Of a DNA stretch of 64,000 nt, positions 29,697 to 45,718 are shown in pieces. Within the stretch, counting starts at the first letter, position 1. The number at the start of each line of letters is the position of its first letter. Made by a program: the position numbers and the translations under genes. The notes under the pieces are model-generated. The model ran no database searches, had not been told where the DNA came from, and saw nothing but the letters and a program-made list of their open reading frames with translations. The DNA is from Yersinia aldovae ATCC 35236 (GTDB lineage Bacteria; Pseudomonadota; Gammaproteobacteria; Enterobacterales; Enterobacteriaceae), in contig NZ_ACCB01000005.1 in the NCBI RefSeq assembly GCF_000173735.1, forward strand, positions 1-64,000, given 5' to 3'.

Positions 29697-29969
29697 CAGG
29701 CAATTTGTCTGCTTACTATTTGGTATGAAATCTATGAATGTTTGCCATCATTGATGATGGTAAACCAGCGAGGGGCAATATTACCTCGTCATGCCATGAG
29801 GTGAAACCATAATGCTTGTGATAGCCGCCGCATTACCAGAGATCTATAATTTGCTGTTTTTCATTGACATGCCACTGCACGAAATTAAGCACAAAACAGA
29901 AATGAAAACGGGCAGCTCACTTATCGCAAACCACCCGCTATATTAAATTTGAATCAGTATGCCGAAATG

Positions 29970-31705
<1,736 letters not shown>

Positions 31706-32200
31706 ATGATAGATAATAAAAAACGCCCGGGGAAAGAGCTTGACCGTATAGATCGTAACATCCTGAATGAATTACAAAAGGATGGGCGCATCTCTAACGT
31801 TGAGCTTTCAAAACGAGTCGGGTTGTCACCAACACCATGCCTGGAACGTGTGCGCCGTTTAGAGCGACAGGGCTTCATTCATGGCTATACCGCGTTGCTA
31901 AATCCACAATATTTGGATGCGTCACTGCTGGTTATTGTTGAGATTACTCTGAATCGTGGCGCTCCGGACGTGTTTGAGCAATTTAATGCCGCTGTTAAAA
32001 ATCTTGAGGAAATTCAAGAGTGTCACCTGGTTTCTGGCGATTTCGACTACTTGTTGAAAACCCGTGTACCGGATATGTCTGCGTACCGTACTTTACTCGG
32101 TGAAACCTTGCTTCGCCTGCCGGGTGTCAACGATACCCGTACCTATGTAGTCATGGAAGAAGTGAAGCAGAGTAACCGCTTGGTAATTAAAACGCGGTAA
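31706..32200 (+). CDS. lrp: Leucine-responsive regulatory protein Lrp
   Basis: Global feast/famine regulator of amino acid metabolism. It has 164 aa, the E. coli length. The N-terminal helix-turn-helix (ILNELQKDGRISNVELSKRVGLSPTPCLERVRRLE) is followed by the RAM effector-binding domain (from HGYTALLNPQYLD to VKQSNRLVIKTR). The sequence is almost identical to the enteric orthologues. A purine-rich tract (AAGAGAG) lies upstream of the ATG. Likely targets in this window include serC, an Lrp target in E. coli. Confidence 0.97.
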   Translation: MIDNKKRPGKELDRIDRNILNELQKDGRISNVELSKRVGLSPTPCLERVRRLERQGFIHGYTALLNPQYLDASLLVIVEITLNRGAPDVFEQFNAAVKNLEEIQECHLVSGDFDYLLKTRVPDMSAYRTLLGETLLRLPGVNDTRTYVVMEEVKQSNRLVIKTR

Positions 32201-32238
32201 ACAGGCAGGTGCAAAACCTGAGTAATTTGGTTACACTC

Positions 32239-32254
32239 CTGTTTATTCATACAG
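32239..32254 (+). promoter_or_regulatory. LexA box before ftsK
   Basis: CTGT-TTATTCAT-ACAG matches the LexA core CTGT-N8-ACAG exactly. It lies 68 bp upstream of the ftsK start. In E. coli ftsK (dinH) has an SOS-inducible promoter. LexA binding here is inferred from the match and position. Confidence 0.7.
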
Positions 32255-32321
32255 TTTCAACGCCGGGAGGGTTCTCGGCGTTGTCGCTCATACTAGTCAA
32301 CAGGAACCTGGAGAGCCTTTC

Positions 32322-35300
32322 TTGAGCCAGGAATATACAGAAGATAAAGAAGTTACCCTGAAAAAACTTAGCAGCGGGCGACGTTTGCTTGAAGCCGTTT
32401 TGATTGTGGTGACGATTTTGGCAGCATACCTTATGGCTGCGCTGCTCAGTTTTAATCCGTCAGACCCAAGCTGGTCTCAGACTGCATGGCACGAACCTAT
32501 CCATAATCTTGGTGGGGGTATTGGGGCGTGGATGGCCGATACGCTGTTTTTCACCTTTGGCGTCTTTGCATACGCGATCCCTCCTATTATGGTGATATTG
32601 TGCTGGGCTGCATTCCGTCAGCGTGACGCCAATGAACATGTGGACTATTTTGCGCTTTCATTGCGTCTAATTGGCACATTAGCCCTGATTTTGACCTCAT
32701 GTGGTCTTGCCGCGCTCAACCTCGACGATCTCTATTATTTCGCCTCTGGTGGCGTGATTGGCAGCTTGTTCAGCAACGCCATGTTGCCGTGGTTTAATGG
32801 TGTGGGAGCAACCCTGACTTTGCTCTGTATCTGGGCGGTTGGTCTGACGCTATTTACCGGTTGGTCATGGTTGGTCATTGCGGAGAAGATAGGAGGCGTG
32901 GTTCTCGGCTCCGTGACATTTATGACTAATCGCTCACGTCGTAAAGAACGTTATGACGATGAGGATGATGACTATCGTGTCGGTGAAATTGAGAGTGAAG
33001 AGTCAGCGCTGGGTATCACTGCAAATAAAGCTGTCGCTGCGGTCACACTTGCTGCATCAACGGCTCATGCCGATGACGACGTGTTGTTCTCAGCGCCATC
33101 GGCAACAGAAATGGCTACCGATGGTATTGAACAGAGTCCATCATTGACTGCTGACACAGAAGATAATTACGACCCATTATTGAGCAGTTTGCGTGCTACA
33201 GATGATGATAATCAGGCCGCGTTATCTTCTGCATCTGCGGCTATGCCAGCACCACCGGTAATCAGTCACAGCGCAGCACCGATGACGGCTAACACATCGG
33301 TAACGCCACCGTTATATTCGTTTGAAATTCCGCAAGATACGCCGTCACCAGGTCAGACGCGTGCCGCTACACTGGAACGGCCTGAACCGCAAATGGGGAG
33401 TTGGGATACACCACCATCCACAGCCAACCATTCACCGTTCGATTTTTCTGCCGCACAGCGCCATAGTGATCAGGTTGATAATACCTCGTATAGTGCCCCA
33501 GGTTTTGGCCGCAACCTTGATGGTTTGGCAGCATCTGGCTCTATAAGTAACCCATTAACCATTCCTGACAACGCCCTGTCGTCGGGGGCTGGTATTGCAG
33601 CCGCAACCACCGTAGCTGCAACCTTTATGCCAGCCTTTACCGCGACCAGTGATAACAGTTCTCAGATTAAGCAGGGGATTGGCCCTGAGTTACCTCGCCC
33701 TAATCCTGTGCGTATTCCAACGCGGCGCGAGTTAGCCTCTTACGGTATCAAATTGCCCTCTCAGCGTATGGCTGAACAGGAACAGCGCGAACGTGGTGAG
33801 GAGGATGTTCAGCCTCAATACCAGGCATCTGAGCTGGATGTAGGGGTTACATCTGAAGATGATGATGCATTGCAGCAGGCTATTTTGCGTCAGGCTTTTG
33901 CTGATCAGCAATCAGAACGTTATGACCAGCAATCTAATGCTGAAACAACATTCTCTTCGACGAGCATTCCCGATGCTGAAGATGAGCAGGCTTTGGAAGA
34001 AGCTGCGTTGAGGCAAGCCTTTGCTGCACAGCAGCAACATCGCTATGGTACTGTGGATAATCAAAATGTAGCGAGTGAAAGGCGTTCAGTTGATACCGGC
34101 AATGCATTCACTTTTTCACCGGTTGCCGACCTTGTGGATGAGCCTGCGCGTGAGCCGCTGTTTACGTTGTCACCGCATCCGGAAGAAACTACGCCTTCAG
34201 CGGCCGAAGACGAAGAATTTAGGTCGGGTTATGTTGAGCCGAGTCCAACCCATCACCCTTCACCGTATCAAGCGCACACTGGGCAATCTTTGCCCGTTCA
34301 GGCTACACCTGTACAACTGCCAGTAACGCCGACAACAGCTTCTAATCAGGTGGCGCAACAGCAGCCTACGCCAGCAATGGACAGTTTGATTCATCCATTC
34401 TTGATGCGTAATGATCAACCGCTAGTCAAACCGACAACACCATTGCCAACGCTTGATCTGCTTTCTTCTCCGCCAGTGGAAGAAGAGCCGGTAGATATGT
34501 TTGCTTTGGAGCAAACTGCGCGTCTGGTTGAAGCGCGGTTAGGTGATTATCGGGTAAAAGCGGAAGTTGTTGGCATTTCTCCGGGGCCGGTCATTACTCG
34601 TTTTGAATTGGATCTGGCTCCTGGTGTTAAAGCTTCACGTATTTCTAATCTTTCCCGTGATTTGGCGCGCTCGCTGTCAGCTATTGCTGTTCGTGTGGTG
34701 GAAGTGATTCCGGGCAAACCTTATGTCGGCCTTGAATTACCAAACAAACATCGCCAGACAGTTTATCTGCGCGAAGTACTTGATTGCGCAAAATTCCGTG
34801 ATAATCCATCACCATTAGCTATCGTACTGGGTAAAGATATTTCCGGGCAGCCAGTGGTGGCAGATTTAGCCAAAATGCCTCACTTGCTGGTGGCGGGTAC
34901 TACGGGTTCAGGTAAGTCGGTTGGGGTCAATGCGATGATCCTGAGTATCTTGTATAAAGCCACCCCGGAAGATGTACGCTTTATCATGATTGACCCGAAA
35001 ATGCTGGAGCTGTCTGTGTATGACGGCATTCCTCACCTGTTAACCGGTGTGGTTACTGATATGAAGGATGCCGCGAATGCATTGCGCTGGTGTGTCGGTG
35101 AGATGGAGCGCCGCTATAAACTGATGTCGGCATTAGGTGTGCGCAATCTTGCCGGTTACAACGAGCGAGTGGCACAAGCTGAAGCGATGGGGCGGCCAAT
35201 TCCAGATCCGTTCTGGAAGCCCTCTGATAGCATGGATATATCTCCACCAATGTTGGTGAAATTGCCATACATCGTAGTGATGGTGGATGAGTTTGCTGAT

Positions 35301-35918
35301 CTGATGATGACAGTGGGCAAAAAAGTTGAGGAACTGATTGCTCGTTTGGCGCAGAAGGCTCGTGCTGCGGGTATTCATCTGGTATTGGCAACACAGCGAC
35401 CGTCGGTGGATGTGATTACCGGCTTGATTAAAGCTAACATTCCAACCCGTATCGCTTTTACGGTATCTAGCAAGATTGATTCACGCACCATCCTTGATCA
35501 GGGCGGTGCAGAGTCGTTGCTGGGTATGGGGGATATGCTGTATATGGCACCTAACTCCTCAATACCGGTGCGCGTCCACGGTGCCTTTGTCCGCGATCAG
35601 GAAGTTCACGCCGTGGTCAATGACTGGAAAGCCCGTGGCCGTCCACAATATATCGAGAGTATCCTCAGTGGTAACGAAGAGGGTGAAGGTGGCAGTTTGG
35701 GGCTTGATAGCGATGAAGAACTGGACCCGCTATTTGATCAGGCAGTAAGTTTTGTCCTTGAGAAGCGCCGTGCGTCTATCTCTGGTGTTCAGCGCCAGTT
35801 CCGTATCGGTTATAACCGTGCTGCACGCATCATTGAGCAGATGGAAGCCCAGCAGATTGTCAGTACGCCGGGCCATAATGGTAACCGTGAAGTTTTAGCA
35901 CCACCGCCTCATGAGTAA
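32322..35918 (+). CDS. ftsK: DNA translocase FtsK
   Basis: Septal DNA pump that resolves chromosome dimers with XerCD and helps divisome assembly. The 1198 residues comprise four or five N-terminal membrane segments (about 25-205), a low-complexity Pro/Gln/Thr/Asp linker (about 205-720) and the RecA-like motor with Walker A GTTGSGKS near 857 and Walker [11 protein letters not shown] near 984. A C-terminal gamma winged helix ([16 protein letters not shown]) reads KOPS. It starts with TTG ([13 protein letters not shown]), matching the E. coli protein. It is shorter than E. coli FtsK (1329 aa), the difference lying in the linker. Confidence 0.97.
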   Translation: MSQEYTEDKEVTLKKLSSGRRLLEAVLIVVTILAAYLMAALLSFNPSDPSWSQTAWHEPIHNLGGGIGAWMADTLFFTFGVFAYAIPPIMVILCWAAFRQRDANEHVDYFALSLRLIGTLALILTSCGLAALNLDDLYYFASGGVIGSLFSNAMLPWFNGVGATLTLLCIWAVGLTLFTGWSWLVIAEKIGGVVLGSVTFMTNRSRRKERYDDEDDDYRVGEIESEESALGITANKAVAAVTLAASTAHADDDVLFSAPSATEMATDGIEQSPSLTADTEDNYDPLLSSLRATDDDNQAALSSASAAMPAPPVISHSAAPMTANTSVTPPLYSFEIPQDTPSPGQTRAATLERPEPQMGSWDTPPSTANHSPFDFSAAQRHSDQVDNTSYSAPGFGRNLDGLAASGSISNPLTIPDNALSSGAGIAAATTVAATFMPAFTATSDNSSQIKQGIGPELPRPNPVRIPTRRELASYGIKLPSQRMAEQEQRERGEEDVQPQYQASELDVGVTSEDDDALQQAILRQAFADQQSERYDQQSNAETTFSSTSIPDAEDEQALEEAALRQAFAAQQQHRYGTVDNQNVASERRSVDTGNAFTFSPVADLVDEPAREPLFTLSPHPEETTPSAAEDEEFRSGYVEPSPTHHPSPYQAHTGQSLPVQATPVQLPVTPTTASNQVAQQQPTPAMDSLIHPFLMRNDQPLVKPTTPLPTLDLLSSPPVEEEPVDMFALEQTARLVEARLGDYRVKAEVVGISPGPVITRFELDLAPGVKASRISNLSRDLARSLSAIAVRVVEVIPGKPYVGLELPNKHRQTVYLREVLDCAKFRDNPSPLAIVLGKDISGQPVVADLAKMPHLLVAGTTGSGKSVGVNAMILSILYKATPEDVRFIMIDPKMLELSVYDGIPHLLTGVVTDMKDAANALRWCVGEMERRYKLMSALGVRNLAGYNERVAQAEAMGRPIPDPFWKPSDSMDISPPMLVKLPYIVVMVDEFADLMMTVGKKVEELIARLAQKARAAGIHLVLATQRPSVDVITGLIKANIPTRIAFTVSSKIDSRTILDQGGAESLLGMGDMLYMAPNSSIPVRVHGAFVRDQEVHAVVNDWKARGRPQYIESILSGNEEGEGGSLGLDSDEELDPLFDQAVSFVLEKRRASISGVQRQFRIGYNRAARIIEQMEAQQIVSTPGHNGNREVLAPPPHE
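33855..34050 (+). repeat. Internal repeat in the FtsK linker
   Basis: Two protein repeats about 40 residues apart: [19 protein letters not shown] and [19 protein letters not shown], at about residues 515 and 555. They lie inside the variable linker and are predicted helical. Confidence 0.65.
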
Positions 35919-35948
35919 AACTTTGCTCTGAAGTTCTTAACATAAACA

Positions 35949-35967
35949 GGGCCGCTTTGCGGCCCTT
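35949..35967 (+). terminator. Weak hairpin between ftsK and lolA
   Basis: The arms GGGCCGC and GCGGCCC enclose a three-base TTT loop, with only TT following. Partial termination at most, so ftsK and lolA may share transcripts. Confidence 0.5.
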
Positions 35968-35996
35968 ATGCAGAAACTTAAAAGGTATTTAGAATA

Positions 35997-36608
35997 ATGA
36001 AAAAACTGCTTGTTGCTTGCTGTCTGTTATCCGGCTTGATTTCTGCATCAGCACTGGCTGATGCCAGTAAAGACCTGCAAAGTCGTCTGAGCAAAGTGAA
36101 TAGCTTCCATGCCAGCTTCTCACAAAATGTTACCAGTGCTGACGGTGCAGCAGTGCAGGAAGGCGAGGGTGAACTTTGGGTGAAACGGCCAAACTTGTTT
36201 AACTGGCACATGACTTCACCGGATGAGAGTGTGTTAATTTCTGATGGCGAAACCTTGTGGTTCTATAACCCGTTTGTGGAACAGGCAACGGCTACCTGGT
36301 TGAAAAATGCCACCGGTAATACGCCTTTTATGCTTATCACCCGTAATAATCCAGATGACTGGAAACAGTATAATGTTAAGCAGAAAGGCGATGACTTTGA
36401 GCTGACACCTAAAACTGCTACCGGTAATCTGAAACAATTCGCGATCACTGTGACGCCAAGTGGCACTATCAAAAGCTTCACTGCGGTTGAACAAGATGGT
36501 CAGCGCAGTGCTTACACCCTGAAGGGGCAGCAGAATAGTTCAGCAGATGCCAGCAAGTTTAAATTTACCCCACCAAAAGGCGTGACGCTGGACGACCAGC
36601 GGCAGTGA
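35997..36608 (+). CDS. lolA: Outer-membrane lipoprotein carrier protein LolA
   Basis: Periplasmic chaperone that carries lipoproteins from LolCDE to LolB. The 203-residue precursor (203 in E. coli) has a signal peptide [21 protein letters not shown], cleaved before Asp22. The mature part contains [21 protein letters not shown] and [17 protein letters not shown], which form the hydrophobic lipid-binding barrel. It lies seven bases before rarA, so the two are likely co-transcribed. Confidence 0.96.
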   Translation: MKKLLVACCLLSGLISASALADASKDLQSRLSKVNSFHASFSQNVTSADGAAVQEGEGELWVKRPNLFNWHMTSPDESVLISDGETLWFYNPFVEQATATWLKNATGNTPFMLITRNNPDDWKQYNVKQKGDDFELTPKTATGNLKQFAITVTPSGTIKSFTAVEQDGQRSAYTLKGQQNSSADASKFKFTPPKGVTLDDQRQ

Positions 36609-36615
36609 GGTTTGC

Positions 36616-37959
36616 GTGAGTAATATGTCCCTCGACTTTTCCCAAAATGAGTTTCAGCCTCTGGCCGCGCGTATGCGGCCTTTGACGTTGGATCAATACA
36701 TTGGCCAGCAGCACTTGTTGGCACCGGGTAAACCGCTACCGCGGGCAATCATCGCCGGGCAATTACACTCCATGATCCTCTGGGGGCCTCCGGGAACTGG
36801 CAAAACTACGTTGGCAGAAATTATTGGTCGTTATGGTCAAGCTGATGTTGAGCGTATTTCTGCGGTGACCTCCGGTATTAAAGAAATTCGCGAGGCTATT
36901 GAGCGCGCACGGCAAAATCGCGATGCCGGTCGGCGCACTATTTTGTTTGTTGACGAAGTCCATCGCTTCAATAAGAGTCAGCAAGATGCATTCTTACCGC
37001 ATATTGAGGATGGTACGATAACCTTTATTGGTGCTACTACCGAGAACCCCTCTTTCGAATTGAACTCAGCTCTGCTCTCCCGAGCCCGCGTCTATTTGCT
37101 CAAAGCGCTAACGGCTGAAGATATTGAGAAGGTGATTGATCAGGCAATGTCTGATAGCAGCCGTGGGTATGGCGGTCAGAATATTAAATTGCCTGATGAA
37201 ACCCGCCGCATGATGTCAGAGCTGGTGGGGGGCGATGCGCGCAGGGCATTGAATAGCCTTGAGATGATGGCTGATATGGCAGAAATAGATGCCAAAGGGG
37301 TGCGTATTTTAACCCCTGACTTGCTAAAAGAAGTGTCAGGTGAGCGTAGCGCGCGCTTTGATAATAAAGGTGATCGCTACTACGACCTCATCTCGGCGGT
37401 GCATAAATCAATTCGTGGCTCGGCACCCGATGCCGCTCTGTATTGGTACGCGCGCATTATCACCGCAGGCGGTGATCCACTCTATGTTGCCCGGCGTTTA
37501 TTAGCCATTGCGTCGGAGGACGTTGGTAATGCCGATCCTCGTGCGATGCAAGTGGCGATATCAGCGTGGGACTGTTTTACCCGTGTTGGCCCGGCAGAAG
37601 GTGAACGAGCGATTGCTCAGGCGATTGTTTATCTGGCTTGTGCGCCGAAAAGTAATGCGGTTTACTCGGCGTTTAAAGCAGCAATGCAAGATGCGCGTGA
37701 TAAACCAGACTTTGATGTCCCCGAACATCTGCGCAATGCGCCAACCAAGTTGATGAAAGAGATGGGGCTGGGAGCTGAGTACCGCTATGCCCATGATGAA
37801 CAACATGCCTATGCCGCTGGTGAGAATTACTTCCCGCCTGAAATGGCCTCAACCCGCTACTATTTACCGTCGCCCAGAGGTCTGGAAGGTAAAATTGGTG
37901 AAAAGCTGGCATGGTTGGCTGAGCAGGATCAAAATAGCCCGATAAAACGCTACCGCTAG
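36616..37959 (+). CDS. rarA: Replication-associated recombination protein A (RarA)
   Basis: AAA+ ATPase of the MgsA/WRNIP1 family acting at stalled replication forks. It has Walker [10 protein letters not shown] near 58, Walker [15 protein letters not shown] near 113, sensor [20 protein letters not shown], and a C-terminal tetramerisation domain (from [13 protein letters not shown]). The GTG start at 36616 ([22 protein letters not shown]) gives 447 aa, the E. coli length. It lies downstream of lolA and upstream of serS, as in E. coli. Confidence 0.96.
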   Translation: MSNMSLDFSQNEFQPLAARMRPLTLDQYIGQQHLLAPGKPLPRAIIAGQLHSMILWGPPGTGKTTLAEIIGRYGQADVERISAVTSGIKEIREAIERARQNRDAGRRTILFVDEVHRFNKSQQDAFLPHIEDGTITFIGATTENPSFELNSALLSRARVYLLKALTAEDIEKVIDQAMSDSSRGYGGQNIKLPDETRRMMSELVGGDARRALNSLEMMADMAEIDAKGVRILTPDLLKEVSGERSARFDNKGDRYYDLISAVHKSIRGSAPDAALYWYARIITAGGDPLYVARRLLAIASEDVGNADPRAMQVAISAWDCFTRVGPAEGERAIAQAIVYLACAPKSNAVYSAFKAAMQDARDKPDFDVPEHLRNAPTKLMKEMGLGAEYRYAHDEQHAYAAGENYFPPEMASTRYYLPSPRGLEGKIGEKLAWLAEQDQNSPIKRYR

Positions 37960-38031
37960 TCTTGCTGTTGCGGTAAGGTTAGCGCTATATACTGATTGCT
38001 AAGTGGCTGATTATACCGCTTGCATCGCTGA

Positions 38032-39425
<1,394 letters not shown>

Positions 39426-39491
39426 TTACAGCGAGTCAATATGTCTCGCTTGATTATCAAGTGGTTATAAAGTGCCTACGGGCGTTTGAGG

Positions 39492-39647
39492 TTAATGACA
39501 AAGTGCCCGTGGCGATGAAAACAGGCAGATCGTAAAGACGCCGTAAATACATCCTTGTAGGCTCGAACCGCGCCATCCCTGGCGCGGACGCTTTACTCCT
39601 CTACCTGTCCTCACCTTGCAAGATCGAGTCGTTGGGTTTTGTCAGCA
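39492..39647. repeat. MITE-like repeat, copy 1 (TGACAAAG ends)
   Basis: It begins GAGGTTAATGACAAAGTGC and ends TTTTGTCAGCAG, giving inverted terminal TGACAAA and TTTGTCA. Inside lie GTAAAGACGCCGTAAATAC and CGCGCCATCCCTGGCGCG, the latter a perfect short palindrome. It resembles the second copy at 45557-45682 at both ends but not inside. It shows no coding capacity, like a non-autonomous miniature element. Confidence 0.55.
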
Positions 39648-39825
39648 GTCTGAAGCGCCTACGGGCGCTTTTTCTTTTTTGGTTTACCGCGAAAACACAA
39701 AATTTAGCGCGCAGAGATTTACCAAACAACATATTGTGCTATCGACTCTCGTGATGTAATTGACTTTTTTATCACCAGTGGCATGATGCGCTCACTTTTC
39801 TTGTCCCGACGGCTTCAATCTTATT

Positions 39826-40974
39826 ATGTCCGCATATTCTCGCCCGGTGCTGCTTTTGCTCTGTGGGCTTTTGCTGTTTACGATTTCTATCGCGGTTTTA
39901 AATACCTTAGTTCCCTTATGGTTATCTCATCAACAATTGCCGACCTGGCAAGTGGGGATGGTGAGTTCATCGTATTTTAGCGGGAATCTGGCCGGGACGC
40001 TGATTGCCGGGCGATTTATCCAGCAGCTTGGTTTTAATCGCAGTTATCATTATTCCTGTATTTTATTCGCGTTGGCGACGTGCGGGTTGATGCTGTCGGT
40101 TGATTTCTGGAGCTGGTTGGGCTGGCGCTTTTTTGCCGGTGTGGCTTGCGCGTTAATTTGGGTGATTGTCGAAAGCGCGCTACTGCGCAGTGGCACGGTA
40201 ACTAATCGTGGTCAACTTTTGGCAGCTTATATGATGGTTTACTATTTGGGCACTGTCACCGGGCAGTTGCTATTAGGCATGGTATCAACGCAACTGCTGA
40301 ATGTTATCCCGTGGGTTAGCATGTTGGTGATTACTGCCATGCTGCCACTGTTGTTTGCGCATTTCTCCCATGAAGGGAGCAGTGACGTACCCCATATTGC
40401 CGTTTGGTCGATGCTCAAGCGCCGTAGTGCGCGTTTGGGTGTTAATGGCTGTATTATCTCCGGTGTATTATTAGGTTCGCTCTATGGTCTGCTGCCGTTG
40501 TATTTATCCCATCAAGGAATGAGTGATGCCAGTGTCGGGTGGTGGATGGCGTTACTGGTCAGTTCAGGGATTATTGGTCAATGGCCGATCGGCAAAATGG
40601 CTGATCGCTATGGTCGTTTGTTGGTGTTGCGGATTCAGGTGTTCGTGGTAATTCTCGGTAGTATCGCCATTCTGGGTAACTATGCGTTGGCACCGGCATT
40701 ATTTATTTTGGGGTGCGCCGGTTTTACTCTTTATCCGGTCGCGATGGCATGGGCATGTGAAAAAGCCAGTGCCGATGAGCTGGTGGCAATGAATCAGGCT
40801 TTGTTGATGAGTTATACCATCGGCAGCTTGACTGGCCCGACCATGACATCGCTGCTGATGCAGCGTTATTCTGATAATCTTTTGTTTATCATGATAGCGG
40901 GTGTGGCGTTAGTCTATTTGATGATGCTGTTGCGCAAAGGCGACAAACAGCAAACGCCCTTTGCGGCGGTATAA
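39826..40974 (+). CDS. ycaD: MFS transporter YcaD
   Basis: Inner-membrane major facilitator of unknown substrate. The 382-residue protein (382 in E. coli) has about 12 membrane segments. The family features are [27 protein letters not shown] near the start, [40 protein letters not shown] in the second half and [17 protein letters not shown] near the end. The E. coli dmsABC and ycaC genes are absent between serS and ycaD here. Confidence 0.92.
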   Translation: MSAYSRPVLLLLCGLLLFTISIAVLNTLVPLWLSHQQLPTWQVGMVSSSYFSGNLAGTLIAGRFIQQLGFNRSYHYSCILFALATCGLMLSVDFWSWLGWRFFAGVACALIWVIVESALLRSGTVTNRGQLLAAYMMVYYLGTVTGQLLLGMVSTQLLNVIPWVSMLVITAMLPLLFAHFSHEGSSDVPHIAVWSMLKRRSARLGVNGCIISGVLLGSLYGLLPLYLSHQGMSDASVGWWMALLVSSGIIGQWPIGKMADRYGRLLVLRIQVFVVILGSIAILGNYALAPALFILGCAGFTLYPVAMAWACEKASADELVAMNQALLMSYTIGSLTGPTMTSLLMQRYSDNLLFIMIAGVALVYLMMLLRKGDKQQTPFAAV

Positions 40975-40979
40975 GAGCC

Positions 40980-41022
40980 AAAAAAATACCGCCAGTGGGT
41001 AACCCAGTATGGCGGTATTTAT
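40980..41022. terminator. Bidirectional terminator between ycaD and pflA
   Basis: The arms AATACCGCCA and TGGCGGTATT form a 10-bp stem between the convergent genes. On the minus strand the hairpin runs into TTTTTTT, making it a strong terminator for pflA. Confidence 0.85.
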
Positions 41023-41040
41023 CGGATTCACTGACGATTA

Positions 41041-41781
41041 TCAATACATGACTTTGTGACCATAACTTTCAAGAATACCTTTCACTCGGTCCATAATTTC
41101 CGCAGTGGGTGGCTTAACGCCATCCAGTTTGTATTCTTCACCCATCGCTACCCATTTGTGCTTACCCAACTCATGGTAAGGCAACAATTCGATTTTCTCG
41201 ATATTGGTCATGTTCTGAGTAAATTCCCCCAGCATATGGGCGGATTTATTATCATCTGACCAGCCTGGCACCACCACATAACGGATCCAGGTTTTCTGGT
41301 TGCGTTTTGCCAGATAGCGGGCAAACTCCAAAGTACGATGGTTGGAGACGCCCACCAGATTCTGATGCACGCTGTCATCCATCTGTTTTAAATCCAGCAT
41401 CACTAAATCGGTGGCATCCAGTAATTCATCAATGACCGGATCATAACGGCGCACAAAACCATTGGTATCGAGGCAAGTGTGGATGCCTTCTTCGTGGCAG
41501 GCGCGGAACCAATCACGGACAAACTCAGCCTGTAAGATGGCTTCGCCACCGGAGGCAGTAACACCGCCACCAGAAGCATTCATAAAATGGCGATAAGTGA
41601 CGGCTTCTTTGACCAATTCTTCAACGGTAACTTCCTTACCGCCGTGGGTGTCCCAAGTATCACGGTTGTGGCAATACAGGCAGCGCATTAAGCACCCCTG
41701 GAAGAATACGATAAACCGAATACCAGGGCCGTCAACGGTGCCACAGGATTCGAATGAGTGAATGCGGCCAAGTACGGACAT
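41041..41781 (-). CDS. pflA: Pyruvate formate-lyase 1-activating enzyme
   Basis: Radical SAM enzyme that installs the glycyl radical on PflB in anaerobic cells. The 246-residue protein (246 in E. coli) has the 4Fe-4S motif Cys30-x3-Cys34-x2-Cys37 in [17 protein letters not shown], and [11 protein letters not shown] for SAM binding. It lies downstream of pflB after a hairpin terminator, with its own likely promoter. Confidence 0.97.
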   Translation of the reverse strand: MSVLGRIHSFESCGTVDGPGIRFIVFFQGCLMRCLYCHNRDTWDTHGGKEVTVEELVKEAVTYRHFMNASGGGVTASGGEAILQAEFVRDWFRACHEEGIHTCLDTNGFVRRYDPVIDELLDATDLVMLDLKQMDDSVHQNLVGVSNHRTLEFARYLAKRNQKTWIRYVVVPGWSDDNKSAHMLGEFTQNMTNIEKIELLPYHELGKHKWVAMGEEYKLDGVKPPTAEIMDRVKGILESYGHKVMY

Positions 41782-41805
41782 TGCAGGTTACTCCAATACT
41801 GGATA

Positions 41806-41834
41806 AATAAAGGCCCCACGAAGGTGAGGCCTTT
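41806..41834 (-). terminator. Terminator after pflB
   Basis: On the minus strand AAGGCCTCAC and GTGGGGCCTT form a near-perfect stem around CTTC, followed by TATTTATT. It separates pflB from pflA. Confidence 0.75.
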
Positions 41835-41874
41835 TAGTTTAATCTATTTTAGTTATACCTGTAAGGCATAGAAC

Positions 41875-44157
<2,283 letters not shown>

Positions 44158-44213
44158 AATGCATCTACCTTTTAATGTGAATATCTTCGAAAACCAGACG
44201 TAGCGGCCACGTA

Positions 44214-45071
44214 TTAATGTTGCTGGTCACCGCGCAGATAAATTACCCAATAAGTCAACCCTACCAATAACCCACCACCGATGATGTTGCCGATAGTGAC
44301 CGGGATCAGATTATCAATAATAAAGTTACTTACGGTTAAGTGAGCAAACTGCTCAGGTGCTGCTCCTATGGATTGCCAAAACTCGGGTGTCGCGAAGTTT
44401 TTAATAACAATACCCATCGGAATCATAAACATATTTGCAATGCTGTGTTCAAAGCCGCTGGCGACAAACATCCCTACCGGTAAAATCATCGCGAACATTT
44501 TGTCCATTATGGTACGGCCGGAGTAACTCATCCATACCGCCAGGCAGACCATCAGGTTCGCCAAAATACCTAAACAGACCGCTTCAACAAAAGTATGGTG
44601 CAATTTATGGTCTGCGGTTTGCAGAACATTCAAACCCCATTGACCATTTGCGACCGTATATTGGCCGGCAAACCAGATAAGTGCGACGAAGAACAGCGCT
44701 CCACACAAGTTGCCAATATAGACATTAGCCCAGTTGCATCCCAGTTGACGCCAGGTAATACGGCCACTGGCTTTCGCGACAGTAGTGAGCACCGTTGAAG
44801 TGAACAAGTCACCACCACATACCACCACTAACATTAGCCCCAGGGAGAAACAAATACCACCGACCAACTTGGCAAAACCGAAAGGTACGCCAGCAGTACC
44901 GGTAGTCGCTGTAATATAAAAAACAAACGCAATTGAAATAAACACACCAGCAGTAATCGCTAAATAAAAGGTTTTTAGCGGATGCTTGGTGGCTTTATAG
45001 ACACCGGCATCTTCGGCTACTTTAGCCATTGCCGCAGGTAATAATGCATCGAAGGGGTTGTCAGCTTTCAC
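44214..45071 (-). CDS. focA: Formate channel FocA
   Basis: Pentameric inner-membrane channel that exports and imports formate. The 285-residue protein (285 in E. coli) has six membrane segments and the FNT signatures [29 protein letters not shown] near 70-95 and [20 protein letters not shown]. An FNR box lies about 66-79 bases upstream, so anaerobic activation is expected. pflB follows on the same transcript. Confidence 0.97.
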   Translation of the reverse strand: MKADNPFDALLPAAMAKVAEDAGVYKATKHPLKTFYLAITAGVFISIAFVFYITATTGTAGVPFGFAKLVGGICFSLGLMLVVVCGGDLFTSTVLTTVAKASGRITWRQLGCNWANVYIGNLCGALFFVALIWFAGQYTVANGQWGLNVLQTADHKLHHTFVEAVCLGILANLMVCLAVWMSYSGRTIMDKMFAMILPVGMFVASGFEHSIANMFMIPMGIVIKNFATPEFWQSIGAAPEQFAHLTVSNFIIDNLIPVTIGNIIGGGLLVGLTYWVIYLRGDQQH

Positions 45072-45136
45072 ACTAACTCTCTCTTAAGGGTTAATAAAGC
45101 ACAGCGAGATACTAGCAAAGCAGTATAGCGTGAAAA

Positions 45137-45150
45137 TTGATGTGGATCAT
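45137..45150 (-). promoter_or_regulatory. FNR box before focA-pflB
   Basis: TTGAT-GTGG-ATCAT matches the FNR consensus TTGAT-N4-ATCAA at nine of ten arm positions. It lies 66-79 bases upstream of focA. FNR activates the E. coli focA-pfl promoters; binding here is inferred. Confidence 0.7.
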
Positions 45151-45556
45151 ATTGCGAGAGTTTAGTTCGAGTTAAAACACTACAGAATGTGTGCTTAATA
45201 AGGTTATCTTTTTGATTTTCATCATGAAAAAATATTTTAAGATTTACAAATTTTTTTGATTGGTCTGTTCGAAAGCCGTTGAGTACGTTAATTAAAAGCA
45301 GCATTTGTAGCTATTTTTATTTGCGGCCGTCATTAAAAATTAACTATTTATTTACCTCTATGTCTGTTTAATCTGCGGGGCAAATAATGTTTGTTTAAAG
45401 GTGCTGTTTTTTGCCTCAAGCGGCGTCAGGAAATAACGTTTTTTTATGATAAAAACAATGGTTGGCTTGAGTCGATGGTATTTATTTTTATCAGGAATAA
45501 CTGCAAAAATTAATAGACGAAAAATATTGCGATAAAAAAGCGGCTAAATGCCGCTT

Positions 45557-45682
45557 GAGGTTAATGACAAAGTGCTGATAGTCCAGTGAGTGAAGGGTTT
45601 ACCGCACCTAGGGGCGCTCCGGCGACTTACGTCGCTACGACCCCAACGGCACGATTCCCCTTCAATTGACTTTGTCAGCTCC
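45557..45682. repeat. MITE-like repeat, copy 2 (TGACAAAG ends)
   Basis: It begins GAGGTTAATGACAAAGTGC, identical to copy 1 at 39492 over 19 bases, and ends GACTTTGTCAGC. The interior (GGCGACTTACGTCGCTACG) differs completely from copy 1. It lies just downstream of ycaO, between ycaO and the focA promoter. Confidence 0.55.
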
Positions 45683-45718
45683 GACAGATAATTAACTGAA
45701 ATCTATAGGGCCGAGGAG

